In this document: in pieces, positions 32,660 through 42,400 of the stretch
How the letters are laid out: each line of letters begins with the position of its first letter
Numbering within the stretch: position 1 is the stretch's first letter
Assembly (NCBI RefSeq): GCF_022664535.1
Contig: NZ_JAKUJY010000012.1
Span: forward strand, 1 to 64,000
Direction of reading: 5' to 3'
Source of the DNA: Sphingobium trunci
Lineage (GTDB): Bacteria > Pseudomonadota > Alphaproteobacteria > Sphingomonadales > Sphingomonadaceae
Length of the DNA: 64,000 nucleotides
The notes under the pieces: generated by a model
Seen by the model: the letters and a program-made list of their open reading frames with translations, nothing else
Database searches by the model: none
What the model was told of the DNA's origin: nothing
Translations under genes and position numbers: made by a program

Positions 32660-33664
32660 GTGACGGATGCCATCCTGCCCCGGCGCAATGCCGATGAAAC
32701 GACCATGGCCCCACGGGAAAGCCGCACCTCCTCCCCGGCTGCGGACCAGGGCGCGATCAAGCTGATCTATGTCGCGGGCTATGGGCGCAGCGGCACGACC
32801 CTGCTGGACATCGCGCTGGGCGAACATCCCGCGATCATGGGCGCGGGCGAGGTCGCGACGCTGGCGCGGCATGTCTGGGACAATGGCGAATATTGCGCCT
32901 GCGGAGCGCGGGTCCACGACTGTCCGGCCTGGAAGGCGATCGTCACCCGCTGGATGCAGGGAGAGCCGGACGGCTTTCTGGCGGGCTATCGCCGGGCGCA
33001 GGCGCTGACCGAGGGGCTGCTGGCGCCGGGCAGGCTGCTGCGGCTGCCCGGATGGCGGAGCCATGCGCGGCGCACGCTGAAATTGCTGCGCGGCATGACG
33101 CTGGTGTCGGGACGGCCGATCCTGGTGGACAGTTCCAAACTGCCGGGCCGCGCCTTCGCGCTGGCGGCGATGCCGGGCATCGACCTGCATGTCGTCCATG
33201 TGGTGCGCGACGGGCGCGGCGTCGCCTGGTCGCTGCTGAAGGGACACAGGCGCAGCGTCGAAAAGGGCGTGCAGCGCGAATTGCGGCCCAAGCCGCTGCT
33301 CTACACTGCGCTGCGCTGGTCGATGGTCAATCTGGCGGCCGAATGGCTGTGTCGCCGGGTCGGCCCCGACCGCAGCATCCGCGTGCGGTATGAGGATTTC
33401 ATCGACGATCCGCGCGGCACCATCGGCCGGATCGTCGCGCTGGTGGGGGAACGGCCCCATGACGCCGCGACCGGCGCCGTCCCCTTCGAACCGCAGCACC
33501 AGGTCGCAGGCAGCCGCCACCGGATGCAGAAATCGATCGTCCTGCGCAGCGACGACAAGTGGAAGCGGGAAATGCCCGGATGGAAGCGGTGGATCTTCAC
33601 TGCCATGTGCGCGCCGATGCTGCACCGCTATGATTATCCGCTGCGCAGCGGAGACGTGGCATGA
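32660..33664 (+). CDS. Sulfotransferase (third of three in the locus)
   Basis: From the GTG at 32660 (AAGGA seven bases upstream) the protein has 334 residues; an ATG at 32705 is also possible. The PAPS loop IYVAGYGRSGTTLLDIALGEHP lies near residue 35, and the 3'-phosphate site is VHVVRDGRGVAWSLL. A Cys cluster (GEYCACGARVHDCPAW) follows the first motif, a feature of some bacterial sulfotransferases. It has no signal peptide. Its stop overlaps the start of the lyase-like lipoprotein gene (ATGA), placing it first in a five-gene operon with a glycosyltransferase and type I secretion genes. Acceptor unknown. Confidence 0.85.
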   Translation: MTDAILPRRNADETTMAPRESRTSSPAADQGAIKLIYVAGYGRSGTTLLDIALGEHPAIMGAGEVATLARHVWDNGEYCACGARVHDCPAWKAIVTRWMQGEPDGFLAGYRRAQALTEGLLAPGRLLRLPGWRSHARRTLKLLRGMTLVSGRPILVDSSKLPGRAFALAAMPGIDLHVVHVVRDGRGVAWSLLKGHRRSVEKGVQRELRPKPLLYTALRWSMVNLAAEWLCRRVGPDRSIRVRYEDFIDDPRGTIGRIVALVGERPHDAATGAVPFEPQHQVAGSRHRMQKSIVLRSDDKWKREMPGWKRWIFTAMCAPMLHRYDYPLRSGDVA

Positions 33665-35001
33665 GGCGCCTGTTGCTGGCCCTGTGCCTGTCCGTGGCGA
33701 TGGCGGGCTGCTCCGGCGCGGGCACCGAATCGCAGGCGGCGGCGCAGCCGGTCAAGGGCGAGCCCGCCTTTCCCGGCGCGGTGGGCTATGGCGCCGCAGC
33801 CAGCGGCGGGCGCGGCGGGCGCATCATCGCCGTCGACACGCTGGCGGACAGCGGCCCCGGGTCCCTGCGCGCCTGCATCGAAGCGTCGGGACCGCGCGTC
33901 TGCATCTTCCGGGTGAGCGGCATCATCCGCTTCACCGCGCCGCCGCCGATCATCCACAATCCCTTCCTGACCATTGCCGGACAGAGCGCGCCGGGCGACG
34001 GCATCGTCATCGCCCATGCGGGCGGCGAGAACGGCCGCACCCCGATCGTGGTCAAGAACACGCACGACGTCGTTATCCGCCATATCCGCGTGCGCAACGA
34101 CAGGATCGGTGCGCATCGCGGGTCGGAGGACAGCTTCACCATCATGAACAGCCGGCAGGTGATCGTCGACCATGTCAGCGCGAGCTGGGCGCGGGACGAG
34201 CTGATCAACGGCTATGGCGACAATGACTGGATCACGATCAGCAACAGCATCTTCGCCGAGGGGATTCCACGTCACGACAAATGCGCGCTGCTCGCCAGCG
34301 ATCCCAAGGGACCGCAGCATCTGAGCTTCATCGGCAATATCTGCGCGCATAATGGCGACCGCAACCCGGACCTCAACTTCCCGCCCGGTTCCTGCGCGGA
34401 GGTAGTGAACAACATCCTCTATAACGGCCAGTCGGAATTCGCCGAAATCTGGGAAAGTTTCGGTGGCGTACCGGTTTCGCTGATCGGCAACAGCTTCATC
34501 GCGGGGAGGAACACCCGGCCCGACACGGTCGGCGTCGCGCGGAACGTCATGGGGTCCAAGGGGCTCGCGAAAGTCTATCTGGCCGACAACCGGTTCGATG
34601 GGGATTTCGTCCATCTTTCCCCCCTGCTGAAGGATGCGGAGGTCGACCGGCCGCCCTGCCCCCCGACCGTCGCGGCCCAGCCCGCAACGGATGCCTATGA
34701 GATGGTGCTGGGCGATGCGGGCGCCTTTCCGCGCGATCCGTTCGACCGCCGCATCGTCAGCCAGATTCGAGAGCGCAAGGGCCATATCGTCAGGCAGCCG
34801 GGGATGATCGACGATCCGCTGCCCGGCACGCCCTATCCCGATGCGGACGGCGACGGCATGGACGACCGCTGGGAGGCGCAGCACGGCACCAATCCGCGCA
34901 AGGCCGATCCCTGGGGCGACGCGGACGGGAACGGGATCGCCAATCTCGACCAGTTTCTGGACCAGCGGTCCCGCGACCTGATCGACGGGAAGGCGGGATG
35001 A
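33661..35001 (+). CDS. Pectate-lyase-like beta-helix lipoprotein
   Basis: This is a 446-residue precursor with lipobox AMAGC (Cys17). The body is a right-handed parallel beta-helix of the pectate lyase 1 type: FPGAVGYGAAASGGRGGRIIAVDTLADSGPGSLRACIEASGPR, IIHNPFLTIAGQSAPGDGIVI, DVVIRHIRVRNDRIGAH, QVIVDHVSASWARDELINGY. The tail holds two thrombospondin/EF-type Ca loops, DADGDGMDDRWE and DADGNGIANLDQF. Beta-helix lyases and lyase-like proteins are common in sphingan loci, where some trim the polymer. The gene overlaps the sulfotransferase before it and the glycosyltransferase after it. The substrate is unknown; surface anchoring fits trimming or holding the polymer. Confidence 0.85.
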   Translation: MRRLLLALCLSVAMAGCSGAGTESQAAAQPVKGEPAFPGAVGYGAAASGGRGGRIIAVDTLADSGPGSLRACIEASGPRVCIFRVSGIIRFTAPPPIIHNPFLTIAGQSAPGDGIVIAHAGGENGRTPIVVKNTHDVVIRHIRVRNDRIGAHRGSEDSFTIMNSRQVIVDHVSASWARDELINGYGDNDWITISNSIFAEGIPRHDKCALLASDPKGPQHLSFIGNICAHNGDRNPDLNFPPGSCAEVVNNILYNGQSEFAEIWESFGGVPVSLIGNSFIAGRNTRPDTVGVARNVMGSKGLAKVYLADNRFDGDFVHLSPLLKDAEVDRPPCPPTVAAQPATDAYEMVLGDAGAFPRDPFDRRIVSQIRERKGHIVRQPGMIDDPLPGTPYPDADGDGMDDRWEAQHGTNPRKADPWGDADGNGIANLDQFLDQRSRDLIDGKAG

Positions 35002-36221
35002 ACGCGCTGGCGCCCCGTTTCCAGGCCGAAGCAGCGGCGGAGAATCGCCCGTTGCGCATCTGCTTCCCCTTTTCCGGGGACAGCGTCGGGGGCAGCCATA
35101 TTTCGGTGCGCGGACTGATGACGAATCTCGACCCCGCGTTGTACCGGCCGATCGTCGTGACCGAGGTGCCCGACGGCATGATCGCCCGCTTTTTCGCCGG
35201 GCAGGAACGGATGGACGATCCCGGCGCGCACGGCCTGTTCGTGCCCGGCGAGGCCTTCACCCTGCGGAAATTCACGCGGACCCTGGCCGGAGTCCTGCCC
35301 CGCGCCCGCTTCCTGCGGCGGCAGCGGATCGACATCGTCCATGTCAATGACGGGCGCAGCAGCGCCAACTGGGCGCTGGCCGCCCGGCTGGCCGGGACCA
35401 GGCTGATCTGGCACCATCGCGGCGATCCCCGGGCGCTGGGCCTGCGCCTGCTGGCACCCGCGCTGGCGCATCGGGTGCTGGCGGTATCCGCCTTCGCGCT
35501 GCCGCCCGAGGGGATCTGGTCGGCGCGCGACAAGGCATCGGTGGTGCACAGCCCGTTCGATACCGGCATCAGCATCGACCGGGCCAAGGCGCGCGACACG
35601 CTGATCCGGGAGCTGGGGGTGACGCCCGACACGCTGCTGCTCGGCTATTTCGGCGCCTTCGTGCCGCGCAAGCGGCCCCTGCTGTTCGTCGACATGATGG
35701 CGCGGCTGCGCGGCCTCGTCGACCGGCCGGTCATGGGGGTGATGTTCGGCGAGGCGCGCCTGCCCGCCATGGATTCCGCGCTGCGCCAGCATATTGCGGG
35801 CAAGGGGGTTGCCGGTCAGGTGAAGCTGATGGGCTATCGCACGCCCGGCCCCTTCTGGATCGCCGCCTGCGACCAGCTTGTCGTGCCAGCCGTGGGCGAG
35901 CCCTTCGGCCGGACGCTGGTGGAGGCGATGCTGGTCGGCACGCCGATCGTCGCCGCGCGGTCCGGCGGCAATATCGAGGCGCTGGAGGGCGGCGTCGGCC
36001 TGCTGGTCGAGCCGGACGATGCGGACGCGCTGGCGCGGGCGTGCGCAGAGCTGGGAGCCAGAGGGAAGGGTGCTGGGAAGGCTGCTGGGGAGGCTGCCAT
36101 GGACATGGGCCGGGAGATGGCGCTGGCGGCGCAGGCCGATGCGCGCCGCCGCTTCAGCGAAGCCACCCATTGCGCGAGGGTGAGCGCGATCTACGAACAA
36201 TTGCGCACGTCCGGGGCCTGA
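34998..36221 (+). CDS. Glycosyltransferase, GT4-like
   Basis: The 407-residue GT-B protein opens LRICFPFSGDSVGGSHISVRGLM with a Gly-rich acceptor loop. It continues IDIVHVNDGRSSANWALAARLAGTRLIWHHRGDP and has the donor-binding EPFGRTLVEAMLVGTPIVAARSGGNIEALEGG with E-x7-E. A short GKGAGKAAGEAA insertion near residue 355 is encoded by a three-fold 12-base tandem repeat. The start overlaps the lyase stop (ATGA), and the stop is two bases before the ABC transporter gene. It likely adds a sugar to the same polymer, although coupling to a type I secretion system could also mean glycan addition related to the secreted protein. Confidence 0.82.
   Translation: MNALAPRFQAEAAAENRPLRICFPFSGDSVGGSHISVRGLMTNLDPALYRPIVVTEVPDGMIARFFAGQERMDDPGAHGLFVPGEAFTLRKFTRTLAGVLPRARFLRRQRIDIVHVNDGRSSANWALAARLAGTRLIWHHRGDPRALGLRLLAPALAHRVLAVSAFALPPEGIWSARDKASVVHSPFDTGISIDRAKARDTLIRELGVTPDTLLLGYFGAFVPRKRPLLFVDMMARLRGLVDRPVMGVMFGEARLPAMDSALRQHIAGKGVAGQVKLMGYRTPGPFWIAACDQLVVPAVGEPFGRTLVEAMLVGTPIVAARSGGNIEALEGGVGLLVEPDDADALARACAELGARGKGAGKAAGEAAMDMGREMALAAQADARRRFSEATHCARVSAIYEQLRTSGA
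36063..36098 (+). repeat. Three-copy 12-base in-frame tandem repeat
   Basis: GGGAAGGGTGCT, GGGAAGGCTGCT and GGGGAGGCTGCC follow each other in frame and encode G-K-G-A, G-K-A-A and G-E-A-A. They sit in a surface loop of the glycosyltransferase. The pattern is what replication slippage produces, and copy number may vary between strains. Confidence 0.75.
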
Positions 36222-36223
36222 CG

Positions 36224-37921
36224 ATGACCGGCGTGATCGGCGCGGTCAGGACGCATTTCCTCTGGGCGGCGCTGTTCAGCGCGCTCGCCAACCTGCTGTT
36301 CCTGGCGCCGACGCTCTACATGCTCCAGGTCTATGACCGGGTGGTGCCCACGCGGGGCGCAGCGACGCTGGGATTCCTGACTTTGGTGCTGATGCTGGCC
36401 TATGCCAAGCTGGCGCTGCTGGAATATATCCGCTCGCGCCTGCTGGTACGGGCGAGCATCGGGCTGGACCAGCGGCTGGCGCGCAGGCTGATCGCCGCGA
36501 CGCTTGCGCAGCAGCCCGAGGGCGGCACCGGCCGCAAGAGCCGCCAGCCGATCCGCGAATGCGACCAGCTTCGCCAGACGCTGACCGGACCGGCGATGTT
36601 CGCGCTGTTCGATGCGCCCTGGACGCCGATCTACATCATCGTCTGCGCGCTCATCCACCCGCTGATCGGCCTGCTGGCGCTGCTGGGCGGGTTGATGCTG
36701 GTCGCGCTCACCTGGGTCGGCGAGCGGACCACCCGCACCCCCCTGCTTCAGGCCAATGCGGCGGCGAACCTCAGCTATGCCAGCCAGGAACAGACGATGC
36801 TGGGCGCCGAAGCGGTGCGGGCGCTGGGGATGCAGGGCGCGATGGTGCGCCGCCATCTGGCCGAGCGCGAGGATATGCTGGCCTGGCAGGCCAATGCCAG
36901 CTTCGCCGCCGGCAGCCGGACGGCGATCAGCCGCTTCCTGCGCAATGCGCTGCAGTCGGGGGCGCTGGGGCTGGGCGCGCTGCTGGCCATTGACGGGCAG
37001 ATTTCGGGCGGGGCGATCTTTGCCTCGTCCTTCCTGCTGGGCAGGGCGGTGGCGCCGGTCGACCAGCTCGTGGCGAGCTGGCGCAGCGTCGTGCAGGCGC
37101 GCGGTTCCTATGCGGAGATCGGCACCTGGCTCGACGGCCGGTCCGGTCCCGCGCCGCAGACCGGCCTGCCGCGCCCCCAAGGGCGGGTCGATGTCGAGCG
37201 CGTGTCGGTGGAGGATCTGCATTCCGGCCGGATGATCCTCAACGCCCTGTCCTTTGCGATCGCGCCGGGCGAGATGGTGGCGGTGATCGGTCCCAGCGGC
37301 GCGGGCAAGTCGACCCTGGCGCGGCTGGTGGCGGGCGCGATCCGCTGCGATGAGGGCGAAATCCGCATCGACGGGGCGGAACGGTCGCAATGGGACGGCG
37401 ACGCACTGGCGGTGCATGTCGGCTATATGCCGCAGCAACTCTCCCTCTTTGCCGGGTCGATCCGCGACAATATCGCGCGATTTGCCGATCCCGGCGGCGA
37501 TGGCCGGATCGACGCCGAGGTGGTCGCGGCGGCGCGACAATGCGGGGTGCATGACATGATCCTGCGGTTGCCGCAGGGCTATGACACGATGCTGGGCTGG
37601 GGCGGCATGGGGCTGTCCATGGGGCAGACGCAGCGCATCGCCCTGGCCCGCGCACTGTTCCGCGACCCGGCCGTGCTGATCCTGGACGAACCCAACGCCC
37701 ATCTCGATTCCGATGGGGAGGCGCAGTTGATCGCCGCGCTCGCCCAGGCCAAGGCGCGCGGCGCGGCGATCATGGTCACCGCCCATCGCACCGGGCTGCT
37801 GGGACCGGCGGACCGGATATTGGTGCTGGACAATGGCCGGATGCGGATGAGCGGACCGCGCGACCAGGTGCTGGGCGCGCTGACCAAGCCCCGTCCGGCA
37901 CCCGTTGCGGGCGCGGCCTGA
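36224..37921 (+). CDS. Type I secretion ABC transporter (PrtD-like)
   Basis: The 565-residue exporter starts at ATG 36224, two bases after the previous stop. The membrane domain has the PrtD/HlyB feature LFLAPTLYMLQVYDRVVPTRGAATL and a second helix pair (HPLIGLLALLGGLMLVALTWVGE, GALGLGALLAIDGQISGGAIFASSFLLGRA). The ATPase domain has Walker A GPSGAGKSTLARL, Walker B AVLILDEPNAHLD and the H-loop MVTAHRT. The signature motif is LSMGQTQRIALARAL, with Met instead of the second conserved Gly. It lacks the N-terminal C39-like domain. With the HlyD partner it exports proteins carrying C-terminal RTX-type signals; the RTX protein 1.5 kb downstream is the obvious substrate. The outer-membrane TolC partner is not in the window. 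Confidence 0.92.
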   Translation: MTGVIGAVRTHFLWAALFSALANLLFLAPTLYMLQVYDRVVPTRGAATLGFLTLVLMLAYAKLALLEYIRSRLLVRASIGLDQRLARRLIAATLAQQPEGGTGRKSRQPIRECDQLRQTLTGPAMFALFDAPWTPIYIIVCALIHPLIGLLALLGGLMLVALTWVGERTTRTPLLQANAAANLSYASQEQTMLGAEAVRALGMQGAMVRRHLAEREDMLAWQANASFAAGSRTAISRFLRNALQSGALGLGALLAIDGQISGGAIFASSFLLGRAVAPVDQLVASWRSVVQARGSYAEIGTWLDGRSGPAPQTGLPRPQGRVDVERVSVEDLHSGRMILNALSFAIAPGEMVAVIGPSGAGKSTLARLVAGAIRCDEGEIRIDGAERSQWDGDALAVHVGYMPQQLSLFAGSIRDNIARFADPGGDGRIDAEVVAAARQCGVHDMILRLPQGYDTMLGWGGMGLSMGQTQRIALARALFRDPAVLILDEPNAHLDSDGEAQLIAALAQAKARGAAIMVTAHRTGLLGPADRILVLDNGRMRMSGPRDQVLGALTKPRPAPVAGAA

Positions 37922-39288
37922 TGCTGATGCGGGCGCAACGCCGCCTCATGCTCCCTGCGCCGGAGGCCTTTGCGCCGCCCCCGATCGCGGCCGACCCGCG
38001 GCCGGAGGTGCGTGGCGGGCTGCTGGTGACGGCCGCCTTTTTCCTGCTGTTTCTGGGCTGGGCGGCCTTGGCCCGGCTGGATGCGGCGGCGCTGGCGCCG
38101 GGGCGCACGAGCGTGGCGGGCCAGCGGCAAAGCGTGCAGCATCGCGACGGCGGGATCGTCGCGGCCATAGCGGTGCGGGAAGGGCAGAAGGTGCGGCAGG
38201 GCGACGTGCTGATCCGGCTGGCCGCACCCGCCGTGGCCGCGCAGGAACGGGTGCTGGCATCCCAGGCGATCTGGCTGATCGCGCAACGGGCGCGCCTGCG
38301 CGCGGAACAGGCGGGCACGGCGATCGATAGGCCCGCCGAATTCGGGGCGATGAGCGGCGATGACAAGGCCAATGCGGAAGCGGCGATGCGGGCGCAGGGC
38401 GCGCAGATGGCGGCGCGATCGGCCCTTCTGAACACGCAGCGGGGCGTGGCGCTGCATGAGGGAAGTCAGGCGGGGTCGCAGGCTGTCGGCTATCGCGAAC
38501 AGGTGGCTTCGGTGATCGAGCAGGAGCGGCTGATCACCGATGAACTGGAAAGCCTGCGCACCGTCGCGGAAAAGGGCTTTGTGAGCAAGACGCGCATCCG
38601 GGCGCTGGAACGGGCCAAGGCGGACCTGATCGGCCAGCGCGGGCGGTTGCAGGCGGCGCGGGACAGTTCCGCCAACATGGTCGGGGAGGCACGGCTGAAG
38701 GCGCTGGAAGCGAAACAGAATCTGCAGGAGAAGGTAACCGCCGAACTGCGCGACGTCGAGGCGCAACTGGGGGATGTGCTGCCCAAATGGAGCGCGGCGC
38801 GGGACGAACTCGCCCGGACGCAAGTGCGCGCGCCGGTCAGCGGAACCGTGGTCGGCCTGTCGGTGCATACGGTCGGGGGCGTGATTGCTGCCGGGCAGGT
38901 GCTGATGGACATCGTGCCGCGCGATTCCGCCGTGGTGATCGAGGCGCGCTTTTCGCCCAATGACGTCGACGATCTGGCCGTGGGGCAGAAGGCGGAGGTT
39001 CGTTTCGCCGGCTTTCCGGGACGCAGCCTGCCGATCATCGAGGGCAGGGTGACGCGGGTGTCGGCGGACAGCTTCGTCGAGGAAAAGACCGGCATCGCCT
39101 ATTTTGCCGGAGAGGTACGGATCGCCCCGGACCAGATCGCGCTGATCCGGCGCCATGCGCGGGGCGACTTCGCCATGAAGCCGGGCATGCCTGTAGAAGT
39201 GGTGGTCCCGCTGCGGCGGCGCACGGCGCTGCAATATATGTTCGATCCGCTGACCGATACGATGTGGCGCGCCTTCCGGGAGCAATAG
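37921..39288 (+). CDS. Type I secretion membrane fusion protein (HlyD/PrtE-like)
   Basis: The 455-residue protein has a cytoplasmic N-terminus of about 34 residues and one membrane helix (LLVTAAFFLLFLGWAALARL). A lipoyl half-motif follows (GGIVAAIAVREGQKVRQGDVLIRL), then a long coiled-coil hairpin (residues 110-290), the second lipoyl half (VRAPVSGTVVGLSVHTVGGVI) and the beta-barrel tail (GRVTRVSADSFVEEKTG). It bridges the inner-membrane ABC exporter to a TolC-type channel. The start codon shares a base with the ABC stop (TGATG). About 150 bases separate it from the RTX gene, which may have its own promoter. Confidence 0.92.
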   Translation: MLMRAQRRLMLPAPEAFAPPPIAADPRPEVRGGLLVTAAFFLLFLGWAALARLDAAALAPGRTSVAGQRQSVQHRDGGIVAAIAVREGQKVRQGDVLIRLAAPAVAAQERVLASQAIWLIAQRARLRAEQAGTAIDRPAEFGAMSGDDKANAEAAMRAQGAQMAARSALLNTQRGVALHEGSQAGSQAVGYREQVASVIEQERLITDELESLRTVAEKGFVSKTRIRALERAKADLIGQRGRLQAARDSSANMVGEARLKALEAKQNLQEKVTAELRDVEAQLGDVLPKWSAARDELARTQVRAPVSGTVVGLSVHTVGGVIAAGQVLMDIVPRDSAVVIEARFSPNDVDDLAVGQKAEVRFAGFPGRSLPIIEGRVTRVSADSFVEEKTGIAYFAGEVRIAPDQIALIRRHARGDFAMKPGMPVEVVVPLRRRTALQYMFDPLTDTMWRAFREQ

Positions 39289-39439
39289 CCCCTCTCGCCA
39301 TGATCCATACCGAAGCTGCGGCTAAGCCCATCGGAGCAATCCCTATGGAGGCCCCTCTATCCCTATGCCCCCACCGTCCCGGCGGCGATTGGGAGTAGAT
39401 GATTCCGACCTTTCACAAGGACGCGGGACAGGGGAAATC

Positions 39440-42400
39440 ATGGCGAACTATTTCAACGTGGTTGGCAGCCAGACCATCATGGCGGGTAGTGAAAAGGACC
39501 AGTTCTTCGCGTTCACGCGGCTCGCCAATCTGGACTATGTACGCCCCGATGCGGTGATGGCGCAGCTTTTCTGGAACTCGGCGATCCTGACCGGCAGCGG
39601 CGCGGCCTATCAGCTGGCTGCCACCAATATCCAGATTTCCACCGACCTGTTCCTGGGCGGCCTGGGCACCGATATATTGTACGGGTCCAATCTGAACGAC
39701 GCCATATTCTACAATAACGGCACCATTTCCGGGGGTTTCGGCGGTTTCGACAATATCGAGCAATTCTGGCTGGCCGATGGCGACGACATCATCGACCTGT
39801 CGGCCCACGGTCCTGGCGGCATCGATTACACCAAGGATATTCTGGTCCAGGGCGGCGAGGGCAATGATCAGATCATCGGCGGCGCGGGCAAGGACAATCT
39901 GCAGGGCGACGGCGGCAACGACATCATCTTCGGCTGGCGCGGCAGCGACACCATTTCGGGCGGCGCCGGCGACGACATCCTCTATGGCGACGACCTCGGC
40001 TTCAACGGCATCTCCGGCGACGACACGCTGGATGGCGGCACGGGCAACGACATCCTCTATGGCGGGCGCGGCAAGGACAAGCTGACCGGCGGCGACGGCA
40101 ACGACATCCTCTATGGCGGAGCGGGAGACGACAGCCTGTCGGGCGGCGCGGGCGACGACATCCTCTACGGCGACGACGATCTGACGTCGGGCAACGACTA
40201 TATGCATGGGGATTCCGGCAACGACCGGCTCTATGGCGGGCTGGCCGGGGACGAGATGTACGGGGATTCGGGCGACGACTGGCTCGATGGCGGCGCGGGC
40301 AACGACTATATGCATGGCGGCGGCGGCAATGACATGATCGTCGCCGGGCCGGACAATGACGTGATCGACGGCAGCGCCGACATCGATACCGTCATCTTTT
40401 CGGGCAACCGGGCGGATTATGTCTTCACCCTGCAGACCGACGGCAGCTATGTCGCGGTCGATCAGCGCGCCGGATCGCCGGAAGGCAGCAAGTCCATCCG
40501 CAACGTCGAATTCTTCCAGTTCGCGGACATGACCACCCCGTCCGCCGGGCTGAACGCGCCGCCGGTCATCACCTCGAACGGCGGCGGCGCGAGCGCGGCG
40601 CTGGCGATCGATGAGAACGGCACCGCCGTCACCATCATGACCGCGACCGATCCCGATGCCGGGCAGACGATCGGATTTTCCATCGTCGGCGGCGCGGACG
40701 CGGCACTGTTCGCTATCGACGCGGCGACGGGCGAAGTGCGTTTCCTGGCCGCGCCCGATTTCGAGAGTCCCGCCGATGCCGATCGGGACAATGTCTACCA
40801 GCTGATCGTCGCCGCCAATGACGGCAATGGCGGGGTGGATACGCAAAGCCTGTCCGTCACCGTGCGCGACGTCCCCGATGGCGCGGCGCCGGTCATCACC
40901 TCCAATGGCGGCGGCGCCGATGCGGCCGTCACCGTCAATGAAAATGCCACGGCCGTGACCATCGTCACCGCCACCGACGCCGACGGCCCTTCGATCAGCT
41001 TCTCCATCGTCGGCGGCGCGGATGCGGCATTGTTCGCCATCGACGCGGCGACCGGCGCCCTCAGCTTCAAGACGGCACCCGATTATGAGAGCCCGGCGGA
41101 CGCCGATCGCGACAACAGCTATGACGTGGTCGTGCAGGCGAGCGACGGCAGCAACATGGACCGGCAGACGCTGACCGTCACGGTCGCCAACCTGAACGAC
41201 AATGTCCCGGTCCTGACATCCTATGGCGGCGCGGCTTCCACGGCCCTGTCGGTGACGGAAAACAGCCTGATCGCCGCGACCGTGCAGGCCAGCGATGCCG
41301 ACGGCACGCCGCTCAACTACACGATCAGCGGGGGCGCGGATGCGGCGCTGTTCACCATCGATACCACCACCGGCGCCCTCCGTTTCAAGGTCGCGCCGGA
41401 CTATGAAGCCCCCGGCGACAGCAATGGCGACCGCATCTACAATGTGACCGTCAGCGCCAGCGACGGCACCAACAGCGTTGCCCAGATGCTGGCCATCACC
41501 GTCACCAACCTGAACGACAATGCGCCGGTCATCACCTCCAACGGCGGCGGCGCGACGGCGGCGATCAGCATGGCAGAAAATGGGACGGCGGTCACCACCG
41601 TCACCGCCACCGATGCCGACGGCACCACCCCCGGCTTTGCCATTGCGGGCGGCGCGGATGCAGCGCTGTTCACCATCGATGCCGTGACCGGCGCCCTCTC
41701 CTTCATCACCGCGCCGGATTTCGAAAACCGGCTCGATGCCGATGGCGACGGCGTCTATCAGCTTGTGGTGCGCGCGACGGACGGCAGCTATGCCGACGAC
41801 CAGCTGCTTTCCATCACCATCACCGACGTCATGGAAACGGGCAGGACCATCACCGGCTCGTCCGGCAACAACATAATCAGCCCGACGACCAGCGTGTCGG
41901 CCTATCAGACCACCGCACTCAACGACACGATCTACGGCCTTGCGGGCAATGATAGCATCGATGGCGGCGCGGGCGCCGATTATATGGACGGCGGCACGGG
42001 CAACGACATCTTCTATGTCGACACCTATTCCGACGACGGTTTCGCCGGCAATGACGATCAGGTGATCGAACTGGCGGGCGGCGGCAGCGACCTGGTCTAT
42101 GCCTCCGTCAGCTATAGGCTGGCGGCGCAGGTGGAAAGGCTGACGCTGACCGGCGCGGCGGCGATCAACGGCATCGGCAACGAGCTGGCCAACGTCATCA
42201 CCGGCAATGACGCGGCCAACCAGCTTTCCGGCGGGCTGGGCGCGGACATACTCTACGGCAATGGCGGCGCCGACATGCTGGATGGCGGGGACGACAGCGA
42301 CACGCTGTTCGGCGGCGACGGCAACGACATGCTGATCGGCGGAGCGGGCGATGATACGCTGGATGGCGGCACCGGGGCCGACAGCATGGCCGGGGGCCTG

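Noticed and set aside
36191-37786. 531-codon open frame on the minus strand
   Set aside because: It lies opposite the ABC transporter gene, which has all expected motifs.
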